Notes: generated by a model from the letters alone, not told the origin. Counted from the first letter of the stretch, positions 27,086 through 36,061 are shown. The stretch: 64,000 bases of DNA from Robertmurraya korlensis (GCF_023715225.1 NZ_JAMBNS010000010.1:124001-188000); one strand, 5' to 3'. Program-made: numbers and translations.

Positions 27086-28067
27086 CTCTTGTTTTAGTTG
27101 ATTGACCTTTATTTATAGTCACTTCTAACTGATGATGCTTCTTCTCAATGACCCTACCCTCAATTAAATCTAGTAGCGTTTGAGCAGCTACCGAGCCAAT
27201 TTCATAGATCGGTTGAGCAATTGTTGTAATTTCTGGATTGGTCATCTTACAGAGACTGATTCCATCAAAACCTATAACTGAGAGATCTTCAGGAATCTTT
27301 TTCCCTAGCTGCATGGCCGCTTTAATGACTCCAACAGCCATTAGATCATTTCCGGCAAAAATTCCATCAATATCTGGGTTCTCGTTTAACAACTTTCTCG
27401 TCTCCTCAGTCGTTTGTTCAATATTAAAGTTTCCACATCGGACGTAGTCTGTTTCAAACCATGACTCACTTTCTACTTCATTCAGGTAACCAAGGTAACG
27501 ATCTTCCGCACTTGTGATATTTTTAGGTCCGCGAATATGGGCAATTTTCTTACATCCAGTTGATTTTAAGTATTGAACAGCTCTCTTGGCACCCTCTATA
27601 TTATTTACCGATACACAAGGGATGGCAGGATCAATAAATCGGTCGACCGCAACAATGGGTATACCCTTTTCTTCTATGTATTGAGGAGTTAATGTTGAAG
27701 TCACGACGATTACGCCATCCACATACTTTTGCTTCATGACCTCAAAGTATTTCTTTTCTTTCTCTGAGTTATCATCAGAGTTACACAAGATTAATGTGTA
27801 ATCTTTACTACTCAGAACATCCTCTATCGCTCTTGCCACCTCTGGAAAGAAAGGATTCGTTATATTTGGGACAATTAAAGCAATTGTCATCGATTGTTTT
27901 TTAAAAAGGCTGCGGGCAACCGAATTTGGTTTATAATCTAATTCCTTTATGACCTTTAAAACTTTTTTTCTTGTTTCTTCGTTTACATAGCCCGTACTAT
28001 TTAACACTCTTGATACAGTTGCAACTGAGACCTTCGCTTCTTCTGCAACCTTCTTAATTGTACTCAA
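27078..28067 (-). CDS. rbsR: LacI-family transcriptional repressor of the ribose operon
   Basis: 329 residues. N-terminal LacI helix-turn-helix (KVAEEAKVSVATVSRVLN, 6-23) followed by a periplasmic-binding-like effector domain. It is the first gene of the operon it probably represses; two palindromic operators lie in the leader upstream of it. Confidence 0.94.
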   Translation of the reverse strand: MSTIKKVAEEAKVSVATVSRVLNSTGYVNEETRKKVLKVIKELDYKPNSVARSLFKKQSMTIALIVPNITNPFFPEVARAIEDVLSSKDYTLILCNSDDNSEKEKKYFEVMKQKYVDGVIVVTSTLTPQYIEEKGIPIVAVDRFIDPAIPCVSVNNIEGAKRAVQYLKSTGCKKIAHIRGPKNITSAEDRYLGYLNEVESESWFETDYVRCGNFNIEQTTEETRKLLNENPDIDGIFAGNDLMAVGVIKAAMQLGKKIPEDLSVIGFDGISLCKMTNPEITTIAQPIYEIGSVAAQTLLDLIEGRVIEKKHHQLEVTINKGQSTKTRGE

Positions 28068-28100
28068 TTACTTCACCTCAAGTTTCCAACTGTGTAATAG

Positions 28101-28120
28101 ATGTGTAACCGGTTACACAT
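28101..28120. promoter_or_regulatory. RbsR operator 1
   Basis: Perfect 20-bp palindrome ATGTGTAACCGGTTACACAT, 34 bases upstream of the rbsR start and downstream of the promoter. It has the CG-centred symmetry of a LacI-family operator. Confidence 0.8.
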
Positions 28121-28157
28121 TAGGTAAAAAAATAATTTATTGTTGATTAGATTTGTA

Positions 28158-28173
28158 TGTAACCCGTTACACA
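28158..28173. promoter_or_regulatory. RbsR operator 2
   Basis: TGTAACCCGTTACA core, almost the same as operator 1 and about 53 bp centre to centre from it. It lies just past the -10 box, so a bound repressor would block initiation. Confidence 0.75.
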
Positions 28174-28174
28174 T

Positions 28175-28204
28175 ATTGTAAACGCTTACTGTTTGAGTTG
28201 TCAA
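28175..28204 (-). promoter_or_regulatory. SigA promoter of rbsRKDACB
   Basis: On the minus strand TTGACA (complement 28199-28204), an 18-base spacer and TACAAT (complement 28175-28180). Confidence 0.8.
28177..28190. promoter_or_regulatory. CcpA cre site overlapping the rbs promoter
   Basis: TGTAAACGCTTACT matches the cre consensus (TGWNANCGNTNWCA) at all but the last base. It covers the spacer and part of the -10, a position expected to give catabolite repression. Confidence 0.78.
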
Positions 28205-28289
28205 TCATAAATATAATACTTTTTACACTTAAGCAAACCAATTAAAAAATCACTTAGGAACTTATTGCTAATTAGACTTTCTTATCTTT

Positions 28290-28322
28290 ATAAAAAGGAC
28301 TTCTCTCACAAGAAGTCCTTTC
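28290..28322 (-). terminator. Terminator of giant FN3 gene
   Basis: Perfect arms AAAGGACTTCT (28294-28304) and AGAAGTCCTTT (28311-28321) with T residues after it on the minus strand. Confidence 0.9.
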
Positions 28323-28331
28323 CGCAACACT

Positions 28332-31300
28332 TTATTTCTTCACAATAGCTGTCGCTTTTCCAACCACTAAATACGTTCCTACATATCCTCGTAATTCTAG
28401 CTGTACTTCTCCTGGAGTCCAAGTAAAGTCTGAACGTTCGAACTTGAAATGTCCTTTTTCAGCTTGCTTATATAAACCGTTATTATCTGTAACAGGAGAT
28501 ACACCATCTAATGTTACCGATGAGACATCAAATGTGGAGGCTTGAAATTCTTTTGGTAGCGTTGCTTTTACTGTAAAGATTCCTTTGTTTCCGTTAATCA
28601 CTCGAGGTAATACCTCAAGAGAAACGGGAATATAGACAACCATTGTTTTCTGTACGACTGTTGACCAACCAGCAGCATCTGTTACTTTTACACTTAACTT
28701 GTATTCACCTGGCTGATTTAACGTCACTTGGTCTCCTTTTTTATACGTTTGACCGTTAAACGTTACCTCTTCTACTGCAATTCCAGATAGCTCATCTTTA
28801 GCTAGGTAGTCTAATGTAATTGTTTCCCCTAACTCGTACTGCCCTTGTACACCAAGTAATAGAGTTGGAGCTGTTTGATCAATCTTTACTTCAACTGATT
28901 TCACATCTTCTACATTACCTACAGAGTCAACAGAGTAGTAAGAAATGGAGTTAGCCCCTTCTTTATCTACAGTAAATGTAGTTCCCTCTACATAATCAGA
29001 GCCATTAACAGAATAATAGGTTGTTTTTACTCCACTATTCTCATCAGAAGCTACTAATTTAACATTTACCGCTTCCTTCACCCAAGTAGTCGGCAGGTCT
29101 GCTGTAGTAGTTGGAGCTGTTTGATCAATATTCACTGTGACCGTTTTTACTGCTTCTTTATTACCTGCAGCATCAACTGAGTAATAAGAGATCTTGTTTA
29201 TCCCTTCTTCAGTCACTTCAATAGAAGTACCTTCTACATATTCTGAACCATTAAGTGAATAATAGATTTTTGACACACCACTTAATTCATCACTTGCCGT
29301 TAACTCTAGTGTAAATGATTGTGCTACTGTAGGGATTTCATTTACTTGCGTTGCTGGTGCTGTTTTATCCATTTTCACTAGTGCTGTTTTTACTTCCTCC
29401 ATGTTGCCCACTTTATCAATAGAGTTGTAAACAATCTTGTTAATGCCTTCTTGAGTAACTAATACCACTGTTCCTTCAACGATAGGTCCATCATTTAATG
29501 AATAATACGTATGAGCTACACCCACTTCGTTATCCGTTGCGGTGAATTCTACTAACTCATCTTGGTTGACCCATTCAGTTGGAGCATTCACGGTTGTGAC
29601 AGGTGCCTCTTCATCGATGATCAGCTTGGCTAACACGGTTTCAGAAGGCTTAGATTCTCCAAAAGAGTTACTGTAAGATGTTACATAATATAAATGATTA
29701 GCGTACGTTAGATTATTAATAGTGTAAGATAGATTATTAATTTTCTCAGCAACTAATACAGGCTCTCCATTAATCACTTCATAGATGTTATAGCCATTTG
29801 CGTAAGTAACGAAATCCCAAGTGATTCTTGCACTCGTATCGCTTAGAAGCTTTAAGCTTGCGGTAGGAACTCCCATTACAGGAAACACTACCTTCTCCGT
29901 AATCATATTTGACGGTACTGATTCTCCAAAGCGAGTACTGAAAGCAGTTACCTCATATGAATGAACACCTTCTGCTAAGTTATATATCTTATGGTTTAGT
30001 GCAGTTCCTTTATAAACCAATTCTTTTTCTGAACCCTTTACTTTGTACAAGCGGTATTCATTTGCCCAAGTAACAGCTGGCCAAGAGAACGTAAAATTAT
30101 TTACAGTTTCCACCCTGTTGTTCACAACTGGAGCTTGTACAACTGGCCAAGTAAGATTAAAAGTAAGATTTCTTCCTTCAGGTGAGTCTCCAAAACGAGT
30201 GCTATAGGAATGTACGACGTATACATAGTCACCCTCTGGCATATTCGTAAACGTAGTTGATGTAGATGTAAGTGTTTTAATAAATTCTAATTTCCCATCA
30301 ACTTTTTGATAGAGTTTGTAACTTGTCGCATACGTTGAAGCATCCCAGCTTAACTTAATATCATTTCCGTTCTCTATCGTTTTCGTTAATTTCGCTGGGG
30401 CTTGCATGATTGGATGTACCAGTGTGAAATCAAGCTCGCTTCCCTCGGGTGACTCTCCGAAACGATTACTGTAAGAACGAACAACATACTCATATTCACC
30501 CTCTGGCATATCTACAAATGTCGTGGTTGTTCCTGTTAATGTCTTTTGTAAAGTTCGTTCTCCATCTTTCACTAGGTAGACACGATATTCTGTTGCAAAC
30601 GCCGAAACTGACCAAGTTAACTTAATATCATTTCCATTCAAAATTGTTTTTGCGAGGTTCGCTGGGGCCTGCATGATTGGATGAACCAAGTCTAAAGAGA
30701 GTTCGCTTCCCTCAGTTGATTCGCCAAAACGATTGCTATTTGAATGAACAACATATTCATAATTACCTTCTGGCATATTAAAAAATGTGGTTGATGTTCC
30801 TGTTACGGTTCTTTGGAAAACGAGTTTTTCATTTACCACCTGATACACCTTGTAATCTGTTGCAAACGTAGAAGCTGACCAAGTTAATTTTATGTCATTT
30901 CCATTCAAAATCGTTTTAGTGAGATTTGCTGGAGCTTGCATGATCGGGTAAACCAATTCAAAAGAAAGTTGACCAGACTGTACAGATTCACCAAAACGGT
31001 CACTATAGGAATGAATTTCGTATACATAATTACCTTCTGGCATGGTCGAAAATGCGGCTGATGTACCATTTACTTTACGAACAAACTGCTTTTCTCCATC
31101 TACCACTTGGTAGATTTGGTATGCAGTTGCGTACTGAACAGCATTCCATTTCAAAGTAATATCATTACCATTCATGATCGTGTAGCTAGCATTTTCAGGC
31201 TTAGCCATATCAGGATGTACTAACGTCCCCTCAACTGATGCTCCTTCAGGCGACTCACCGAATAAAGTAGAGTTAGCCTTAATACTGTAACTGAATTCTC

Positions 31301-33452
31301 CTTCTGCCACATTGGTTAAAGTTGTACTAGTCCCCGTAACCGTTCGTAGTAACACTTCTTCACCATCAACCAACTGATAGATCTTATAGTTATTTGCGTA
31401 CTGAACAGTATTCCATTTCAGGTTAATATCGTTTCCATTGCTAATGGTATAGCCTGGATTTCCAGGAGTCGCTAGTGTTTGTCCACTTAACGTGAATTTG
31501 ATAGCAGTTCCTACTTTTGATTCCCCGAAACGAGAGGAATAGGAATAGACCTCATATTGATAGTCACCTGGTGTCATATTTGTGTAGTTCAGACTTGTTC
31601 CAGTGATAGTATTCTTTAACGTTTTCTGGCCATTAATCACTTGATAAATCTTATAGCTAGTTGCATAATCGACCGTATCCCATTTTAGTGTGTATGAAGC
31701 TGCTCCAGTGATGGTATAACTTCCGTTTGCAGGTGATTTCATCTCTGGATGTACTAATGTTAGCTCGACAACAGCTCCTAAAGGAGATTCGCCAAATCTA
31801 TTACTCAAAGCATGGATTTCGTATCTATAATCTCCAGCAGGAAGATTAGGAAGAGTTGCAGACAAAGAAGATGCCGTTGCTTTTAAAACTTTCTTCCCAT
31901 CAATAATTTGATAAACTTTATAACTGTTAGCAAATTCAACTGAATCCCATTGAAAGCTAAGGTCATTACCATTCTTTATCTCATATTTCGCATTCTCTGG
32001 TGCCGCTAACACTACTTGATCTAAATTGAAGGAAATAACAGCACTTTCCCCTGATTCACCAAATCGAGTGCTATTGGTGTGAACTTCATACTTGTAATTT
32101 CCAGCTGGCATATTCGTATAGGTAACTGAAGTTCCTGTCACCGTGCTCTTTAATACTTTTTGGTCTCCAACTACTTGATAGACTTTATAATTCGTCGCAT
32201 TTTCAGCCGCTTTCCAGCTTAATACGATATCATTACCATTTAATACTTTATACGCAAGTTCAGTAGGCGGGTTTACTTTTACTGTCTCGATAGTAAAAGT
32301 AACTTGTGTGCCCTTTTCAGATTCTCCAAATCGATCACTTGTTGAATGAACCTCATACCTATATTCTCCACTAGGTAGCATAGTAGCTGAAAAAGAAGTT
32401 CCAGTTACTGTTCCCTTTAATACTTTCTCACCATCCACCACCTGATACACTTTATACCCTGTTGCATAGGGTGCTGCGTTCCAACTAACCACTACATCAT
32501 TTGTGTTTTGGATTTTCGCACTTACATTTTCCGGAGGAGCCATCTCGATAGATTGAACGGAGAAAGTAACCTCGCTACCTTCTACAGAACTTCCAAAACG
32601 TGAACTATTTGAATACACCTGATAGATGTAGTCCCCTGCAGGTAAATTCTTTAGTGTAATATTTGTGCTCGTTACTGTATCTACTAATTCTAACTGTCCA
32701 TTTTTTACTGAATATACACTATAACTATTTGCAAACTCTGCTGCCTGCCACTTCAACGTAACATCGGTTACATTTGAAATCGTAAAAGATAGATTTGTTG
32801 GAGCTTTCATTTCTGGCTTTATCACTTCAACACTTATTGGGGATGAAGTCACTGATTCCCCGTAAAGTGGGTGGGATGAAGAAATCATGTAAGAGTAAGT
32901 ACCTTCATCTACATTAGAAAAACTATACATTCTTGTATTAGTTGAGACAACAAGTGACTTTTCACCGTTATCTAATACCTTATATATGTTATATGACTCT
33001 GCATATTGGGAAGCTCCCCAGCTTAATACAACATCATTTCCATTTTGAATCGTTGCTGCAAAGGTTACTGGTGTTTGCATCTCAGGATATCTAATTTCTG
33101 TGCTTACCGGTGCTGATGGACCAGACTCCCCTTGACTAGATAATGTAGAAACTACGTATCTATAAGAGCCTTCTGGCAAATCTTTTAGATCATATGATGT
33201 GCCCGTTGTTGTTCCAAGCACCGTAAGCTGTCCGTCTTTAATTTCATAAACTTGATATCCACTTGCTCCAAATACGGGACTCCAAGTTAGCTTTCCATCG
33301 TCTGGAGTAACTGACTGATAAGCTAGATTACTAGGAGGAAGCATGGTTCCGGTATTGGCAGAAGCTCTTATACTAGCGATTGGGACAATCAATTGATAGA
33401 TAAGCATAAGAACGACTAGAAGAACCGGAAGATTAAATATTCTTTTCAACAT
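28332..33452 (-). CDS. Giant exported FN3-repeat protein (1706 aa), c-di-GMP riboswitch and SigD controlled
   Basis: Signal peptide (about 1-32), then about 14 tandem fibronectin type III-like domains of roughly 90 residues (about 38-1320), each opening with a PxN/PAN motif, a W in LxW or LSW, and a Y-x-x-Y-x-V strand. Next come three OmpL47-type beta repeats (ending SVDAAGNKE or similar and DQTAP-T) and two further Ig-like modules. There is no LPxTG, SLH, LysM or transmembrane tail, so how it is held at the surface is unclear; it may be a matrix protein. Repeats 10-12 are the most alike (MQAPANLTKTILNGNDIKLTW), a sign of recent duplication. Its leader has a SigD-type promoter, a c-di-GMP-I riboswitch and a terminator. 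A role as adhesin or biofilm matrix scaffold is inferred from architecture and control. Confidence 0.85.
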   Translation of the reverse strand: MLKRIFNLPVLLVVLMLIYQLIVPIASIRASANTGTMLPPSNLAYQSVTPDDGKLTWSPVFGASGYQVYEIKDGQLTVLGTTTGTSYDLKDLPEGSYRYVVSTLSSQGESGPSAPVSTEIRYPEMQTPVTFAATIQNGNDVVLSWGASQYAESYNIYKVLDNGEKSLVVSTNTRMYSFSNVDEGTYSYMISSSHPLYGESVTSSPISVEVIKPEMKAPTNLSFTISNVTDVTLKWQAAEFANSYSVYSVKNGQLELVDTVTSTNITLKNLPAGDYIYQVYSNSSRFGSSVEGSEVTFSVQSIEMAPPENVSAKIQNTNDVVVSWNAAPYATGYKVYQVVDGEKVLKGTVTGTSFSATMLPSGEYRYEVHSTSDRFGESEKGTQVTFTIETVKVNPPTELAYKVLNGNDIVLSWKAAENATNYKVYQVVGDQKVLKSTVTGTSVTYTNMPAGNYKYEVHTNSTRFGESGESAVISFNLDQVVLAAPENAKYEIKNGNDLSFQWDSVEFANSYKVYQIIDGKKVLKATASSLSATLPNLPAGDYRYEIHALSNRFGESPLGAVVELTLVHPEMKSPANGSYTITGAASYTLKWDTVDYATSYKIYQVINGQKTLKNTITGTSLNYTNMTPGDYQYEVYSYSSRFGESKVGTAIKFTLSGQTLATPGNPGYTISNGNDINLKWNTVQYANNYKIYQLVDGEEVLLRTVTGTSTTLTNVAEGEFSYSIKANSTLFGESPEGASVEGTLVHPDMAKPENASYTIMNGNDITLKWNAVQYATAYQIYQVVDGEKQFVRKVNGTSAAFSTMPEGNYVYEIHSYSDRFGESVQSGQLSFELVYPIMQAPANLTKTILNGNDIKLTWSASTFATDYKVYQVVNEKLVFQRTVTGTSTTFFNMPEGNYEYVVHSNSNRFGESTEGSELSLDLVHPIMQAPANLAKTILNGNDIKLTWSVSAFATEYRVYLVKDGERTLQKTLTGTTTTFVDMPEGEYEYVVRSYSNRFGESPEGSELDFTLVHPIMQAPAKLTKTIENGNDIKLSWDASTYATSYKLYQKVDGKLEFIKTLTSTSTTFTNMPEGDYVYVVHSYSTRFGDSPEGRNLTFNLTWPVVQAPVVNNRVETVNNFTFSWPAVTWANEYRLYKVKGSEKELVYKGTALNHKIYNLAEGVHSYEVTAFSTRFGESVPSNMITEKVVFPVMGVPTASLKLLSDTSARITWDFVTYANGYNIYEVINGEPVLVAEKINNLSYTINNLTYANHLYYVTSYSNSFGESKPSETVLAKLIIDEEAPVTTVNAPTEWVNQDELVEFTATDNEVGVAHTYYSLNDGPIVEGTVVLVTQEGINKIVYNSIDKVGNMEEVKTALVKMDKTAPATQVNEIPTVAQSFTLELTASDELSGVSKIYYSLNGSEYVEGTSIEVTEEGINKISYYSVDAAGNKEAVKTVTVNIDQTAPTTTADLPTTWVKEAVNVKLVASDENSGVKTTYYSVNGSDYVEGTTFTVDKEGANSISYYSVDSVGNVEDVKSVEVKIDQTAPTLLLGVQGQYELGETITLDYLAKDELSGIAVEEVTFNGQTYKKGDQVTLNQPGEYKLSVKVTDAAGWSTVVQKTMVVYIPVSLEVLPRVINGNKGIFTVKATLPKEFQASTFDVSSVTLDGVSPVTDNNGLYKQAEKGHFKFERSDFTWTPGEVQLELRGYVGTYLVVGKATAIVKK
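28900..33390 (-). repeat. Tandem imperfect coding repeats (about 270 bp) of the FN3 gene
   Basis: About 14 FN3 units followed by three OmpL47-like units, visible as recurring blocks such as TCATTTCCATT and CACCATC with near-270-bp period on the DNA. The copies between about 30150 and 30960 are the most similar. Confidence 0.75.
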
Positions 33453-33487
33453 AAATTTACCCTACCTTTCATGTTAAAAAAGGCAAA

Positions 33488-33515
33488 TAAAAAAGAACCC
33501 CATAAGAAAGGTTCA
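33488..33515 (-). terminator. Riboswitch-controlled terminator before the FN3 gene
   Basis: GAACC/GGTTC arms (33495-33499 and 33510-33514), followed on the minus strand by TTTTTTATTT. It lies between the aptamer and the start codon at 33452. Confidence 0.85.
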
Positions 33516-33540
33516 TAGAAAAGACAATCTATGACTTCTT

Positions 33541-33623
33541 GTGGTAACTGGCTGCCATTCGCATTTCTGCGGGTAAGGCCCTCTTAGTTTTGCGTCTCAC
33601 AGTTTCCCGTGATTTGCCCTTTT
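33541..33623 (-). ncRNA. Cyclic di-GMP-I (GEMM-I) riboswitch upstream of FN3 gene
   Basis: On the minus strand: AAAAGGGCAAATC, a P2 hairpin with a GAAA loop (CACGGGAAACTGTG), the invariant GAGACGCAAAAC block, GGGCC, a variable P3 arm, and the closing GGCAGCCAGTTACC. These match GEMM-I aptamers such as Vc2, including the GGCAG..GTTACC end. It is the second copy in this window. About 27 bases separate it from the terminator. On or off switching is not decidable by eye. Confidence 0.93.
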
Positions 33624-33700
33624 CACTTCATTAAGTACACTCATTTTTGTAACCGTACTATTACTATTATTTCACCTCCATTCATTTACGTTATAAATCT

Positions 33701-33728
33701 ATTATCGGCAGTTAATGGGAGTTATTTA
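33701..33728 (-). promoter_or_regulatory. SigD promoter of FN3 gene
   Basis: On the minus strand TAAA (complement 33725-33728), a 15-base spacer and GCCGATAAT (complement 33701-33709). This is the best match to TAAA-N15-GCCGATAT in the window. The transcript start would be about 70 bases before the riboswitch. Confidence 0.8.
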
Positions 33729-33883
33729 GGATTAACTACCTAAATTTAGTTCGATTATACCATTTTATTTTCACAAATAGATAGGTATTTGTATACAAAC
33801 CTTTGGTATTTTGCATTGTTCAGCTTTATCTCAAAGAGAATCACTTAAGCTTTACATACCTATAACAGTATAAACTTCCCCAC

Positions 33884-33908
33884 TAAAAAACCCCCATTAC
33901 TGGGGGCT
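33884..33908 (-). terminator. Terminator of DUF1028 gene
   Basis: CCCCC/GGGGG arms (33891-33895 and 33902-33906) followed by TTTTTT on the minus strand. Confidence 0.88.
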
Positions 33909-33916
33909 ATACACAA

Positions 33917-34756
33917 CTATTTCTTTTTCATATAATCAAGCACGTCCAAATCCATTTTTCCACGCTCTAACTCGCGCGCTTCAAAGTTCTCGGTATGTAT
34001 ATAACGAGTCAGTGCCTTGTGAACACTCTCCTCATCCACGTACAAATCCAAATATCCATGGCGTCTTAAGCATGCAATCAACTCTTCCTTCACATGCCCT
34101 TCAATCACTGCAATACGTTCTTCCTTAGGGGGAGCAAAGTATAGCTGTCGCAAACCAAATACGCGAATTAGTTCTTTTATCGGCTCCGGATGGTCGTCAA
34201 CACGAAGATCAATGAATCGATCATTGTATCCACCATAACCTCCCGCTTCCTTCACCACCAATAGGGCCGCTGATTGCTGACCACGACTATCTCCACCAGC
34301 CTCTTGCCCTGCGTTCAAAGCAGCAAGTAAGCGCTCAGCAAGTGTTCCGCCTGTCTCTTGAAACATTTTAGCCATCGCTTGTACCGTCTGTTCGTCGACT
34401 AAAATATTCCCCTGTGCAGCAAAATTCTCTCCAGTAATTCCACCCGCCCATTCATAGCATTTTTCACCGGTAAAAGTAGCAGCATTTCCGTTTGCATCGA
34501 TCACTCCAACCTGGCGAAGATCTCTGTCCTCATCCCGTGAGGTAATGATTTCGACCACCTCTTCGGCTGACTTTCCTTCTGAAAACAGCTGCAATGCCTC
34601 TGGACCATAAGATGTATTCGCGTAAGACTGTGTCGCAACAGCACCTACTCCAGCCTTCGCGAACGGCACCACGGCTCCCACTCCAAGAAACTTCGACTGT
34701 ACCGCAATTCCCCATTCTTTTTCCTTTGGATCATAGCCTACGATTGAAAACGTCAT
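33917..34756 (-). CDS. DUF1028 family protein (Ntn-hydrolase-like)
   Basis: 279 residues, cytoplasmic. The N-terminus TFSIVGYDPKEKEWGIAVQS, AVATQSYANTSYGP near 40 and GGDSRGQQSAALLVV near 155 are the DUF1028 pattern. A C-terminal extension of about 70 residues (after 205) is seen in many members and looks peptidoglycan-binding-like or helical. The family is annotated as Ntn-hydrolase-like; its substrate is not known to me. It follows the two chromate-transporter genes in the same direction, separated by 96 bases containing a large nested hairpin. GGAGGAAG precedes the ATG. Confidence 0.8.
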   Translation of the reverse strand: MTFSIVGYDPKEKEWGIAVQSKFLGVGAVVPFAKAGVGAVATQSYANTSYGPEALQLFSEGKSAEEVVEIITSRDEDRDLRQVGVIDANGNAATFTGEKCYEWAGGITGENFAAQGNILVDEQTVQAMAKMFQETGGTLAERLLAALNAGQEAGGDSRGQQSAALLVVKEAGGYGGYNDRFIDLRVDDHPEPIKELIRVFGLRQLYFAPPKEERIAVIEGHVKEELIACLRRHGYLDLYVDEESVHKALTRYIHTENFEARELERGKMDLDVLDYMKKK

Positions 34757-34783
34757 GTTTCTTCCTCCCTCATCCTAAGTAGG

Positions 34784-34849
34784 TATAGTTTCACCTGAAG
34801 GAAGCCTTTGTTGCGCCAGCAACACCAGCTTCCGGAAGGAGAAACTATA
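34784..34849. other. Nested hairpin between chromate transporter and DUF1028 gene
   Basis: Three nested inverted pairs: TATAGTTTC/GAAACTATA (34784-34792, 34841-34849), GGAAGC/GCTTCC (34800-34805, 34828-34833), and TGTTGC/GCAACA (34809-34814, 34819-34824) closing a GCCA loop. It has no T run. It may be an mRNA processing or attenuation element, or a small repeat. Confidence 0.55.
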
Positions 34850-34852
34850 ACT

Positions 34853-35383
34853 TTACCCTAGGAAAATTCCCCCATAAACAAGCGCACCCGCTATCACATA
34901 GGCAGGGTGAACCTTTAGTCTTTCCATCAAAACAAAGGCAATGACACCAATTCCAATCGTCTGCCAAATACCCAATCCTTCGTATGAAGAGAAAAAGAAA
35001 TCATACGTCATGACTCCTAATAAAACTGCAATGACCGGTCGCACCAATACGGTGAGTCGCTTAACCTTTGGTGATTCTTTATATTTCATCAACAAACCGA
35101 GTAAAGTGACCATTAAAATTAACGAAGGTGCCACCGTAGCAAATACGGCAACCACCGCTCCGAAAACCCCACCCACTTCATAGCCAATATAACCAGCCAT
35201 TTTTGTTGCGATAGGGCCCGGCAAGGCATTCCCTAACGCGAGTACTTCACTAAATTCATTAACAGACAACCATTCATAACGATCCACCACTTCATTTTCA
35301 ACCAGTGGAATCGAAGCTGGTCCTCCACCATAACCGAGAATTCCCGGAATAAAAAACGCCAAAAACAATTGCCAATAGATCAT
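34853..35383 (-). CDS. chrA: Chromate transporter, second half-size subunit
   Basis: 176 residues, five to six helices, a single CHR domain. Family motifs near the start are PGILGYGGGPASIPLVENEV and ALGNALPGPIATKMAGYIG. Two such short proteins form one antiparallel transporter that expels chromate or related anions. Its ATG overlaps the stop of the first subunit by 4 bases. Confidence 0.88.
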   Translation of the reverse strand: MIYWQLFLAFFIPGILGYGGGPASIPLVENEVVDRYEWLSVNEFSEVLALGNALPGPIATKMAGYIGYEVGGVFGAVVAVFATVAPSLILMVTLLGLLMKYKESPKVKRLTVLVRPVIAVLLGVMTYDFFFSSYEGLGIWQTIGIGVIAFVLMERLKVHPAYVIAGALVYGGIFLG

Positions 35384-35949
35384 GCCGACGTCTTCTCCTT
35401 TTCCTTTGAATTCCCTTGATCTTTTTTCAATAATGCACTTAGTAATAAAGCGAAAATTATGATTGCAGGATGCACGTTTAAAAATTGGAGCAAAACAAGG
35501 CTAGCTACGACAAATATGAGTGTCCAGATCCAACCGAGACTAGAGCTAGATGATTTTTTCAAAAAATCCCAAGTTAATGTAGCAAGCATAACCGCAACGA
35601 CCGGCACCACCGCCATGGACATGCCTCGCACCCATGCTTGATCCTTGTATGTATTCAATACATTTAGCAGGATAATCATTAAAAAAATACTTGGTAAGAT
35701 TGATGCAAAAAGTGCATTTAGAAGTCCTAATACCCCGCCTACTCGATACCCAATATAACCGGCCATCTTCGTATTAATGGGCCCTGGCAAGGCATTGGCA
35801 AGTGCTAGAATATCTCCAAATTCATCCGAATCCATCCATTTGAACGTATCGACAACTTCCTTTTTCACAAGAGGAATTGATGATGGCCCCCCACCGTAGC
35901 CCAGAATCCCTGAGCGGAAGAAGGCGATAAATAACTGTCTGTGCTTCAT
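35380..35949 (-). CDS. chrA: Chromate transporter, first half-size subunit
   Basis: 189 residues, single CHR domain with the same paired motifs (GILGYGGGPSSIPLVKKEV and ALANALPGPINTKMAGYIG). A basic C-terminal tail follows. It is the promoter-proximal gene of chrA-chrA-DUF1028. Comparable to the split ywrB/ywrA pair of B. subtilis, but without the ywrC regulator. Confidence 0.88.
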   Translation of the reverse strand: MKHRQLFIAFFRSGILGYGGGPSSIPLVKKEVVDTFKWMDSDEFGDILALANALPGPINTKMAGYIGYRVGGVLGLLNALFASILPSIFLMIILLNVLNTYKDQAWVRGMSMAVVPVVAVMLATLTWDFLKKSSSSSLGWIWTLIFVVASLVLLQFLNVHPAIIIFALLLSALLKKDQGNSKEKEKTSA

Positions 35950-36061
35950 AACATTCCTCCTAAATTATAAAAATTCAGATAGCTTTATCATACCAAATTT
36001 ATGTGTTTTCGTTAACCGTTTATTTCGGGATTCGAGATATTTACAAAATCGAAACAAACAC

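Larger units (their letters stand above)
33453..33916. other. Leader and promoter region of FN3 gene (464 bases)
   Basis: From right to left on the minus strand: terminator of the DUF1028 gene, about 150 AT-rich bases, a SigD-type promoter, the riboswitch, its terminator, and the ribosome site. A GGAGGTG with a 14-codon frame around 33672 has no other support as a gene. Confidence 0.7.

Noticed and set aside
28900-33390. Regular repeats that might suggest a CRISPR array
   Set aside because: Period is about 270 bp, they are in frame and code for FN3 domains. There are no short repeats with unique spacers.
33640-33690. Short frames with GGAGGTG in the FN3 leader as a leader peptide
   Set aside because: Only 14-15 codons, poor spacing to any start, and one overlaps the riboswitch.
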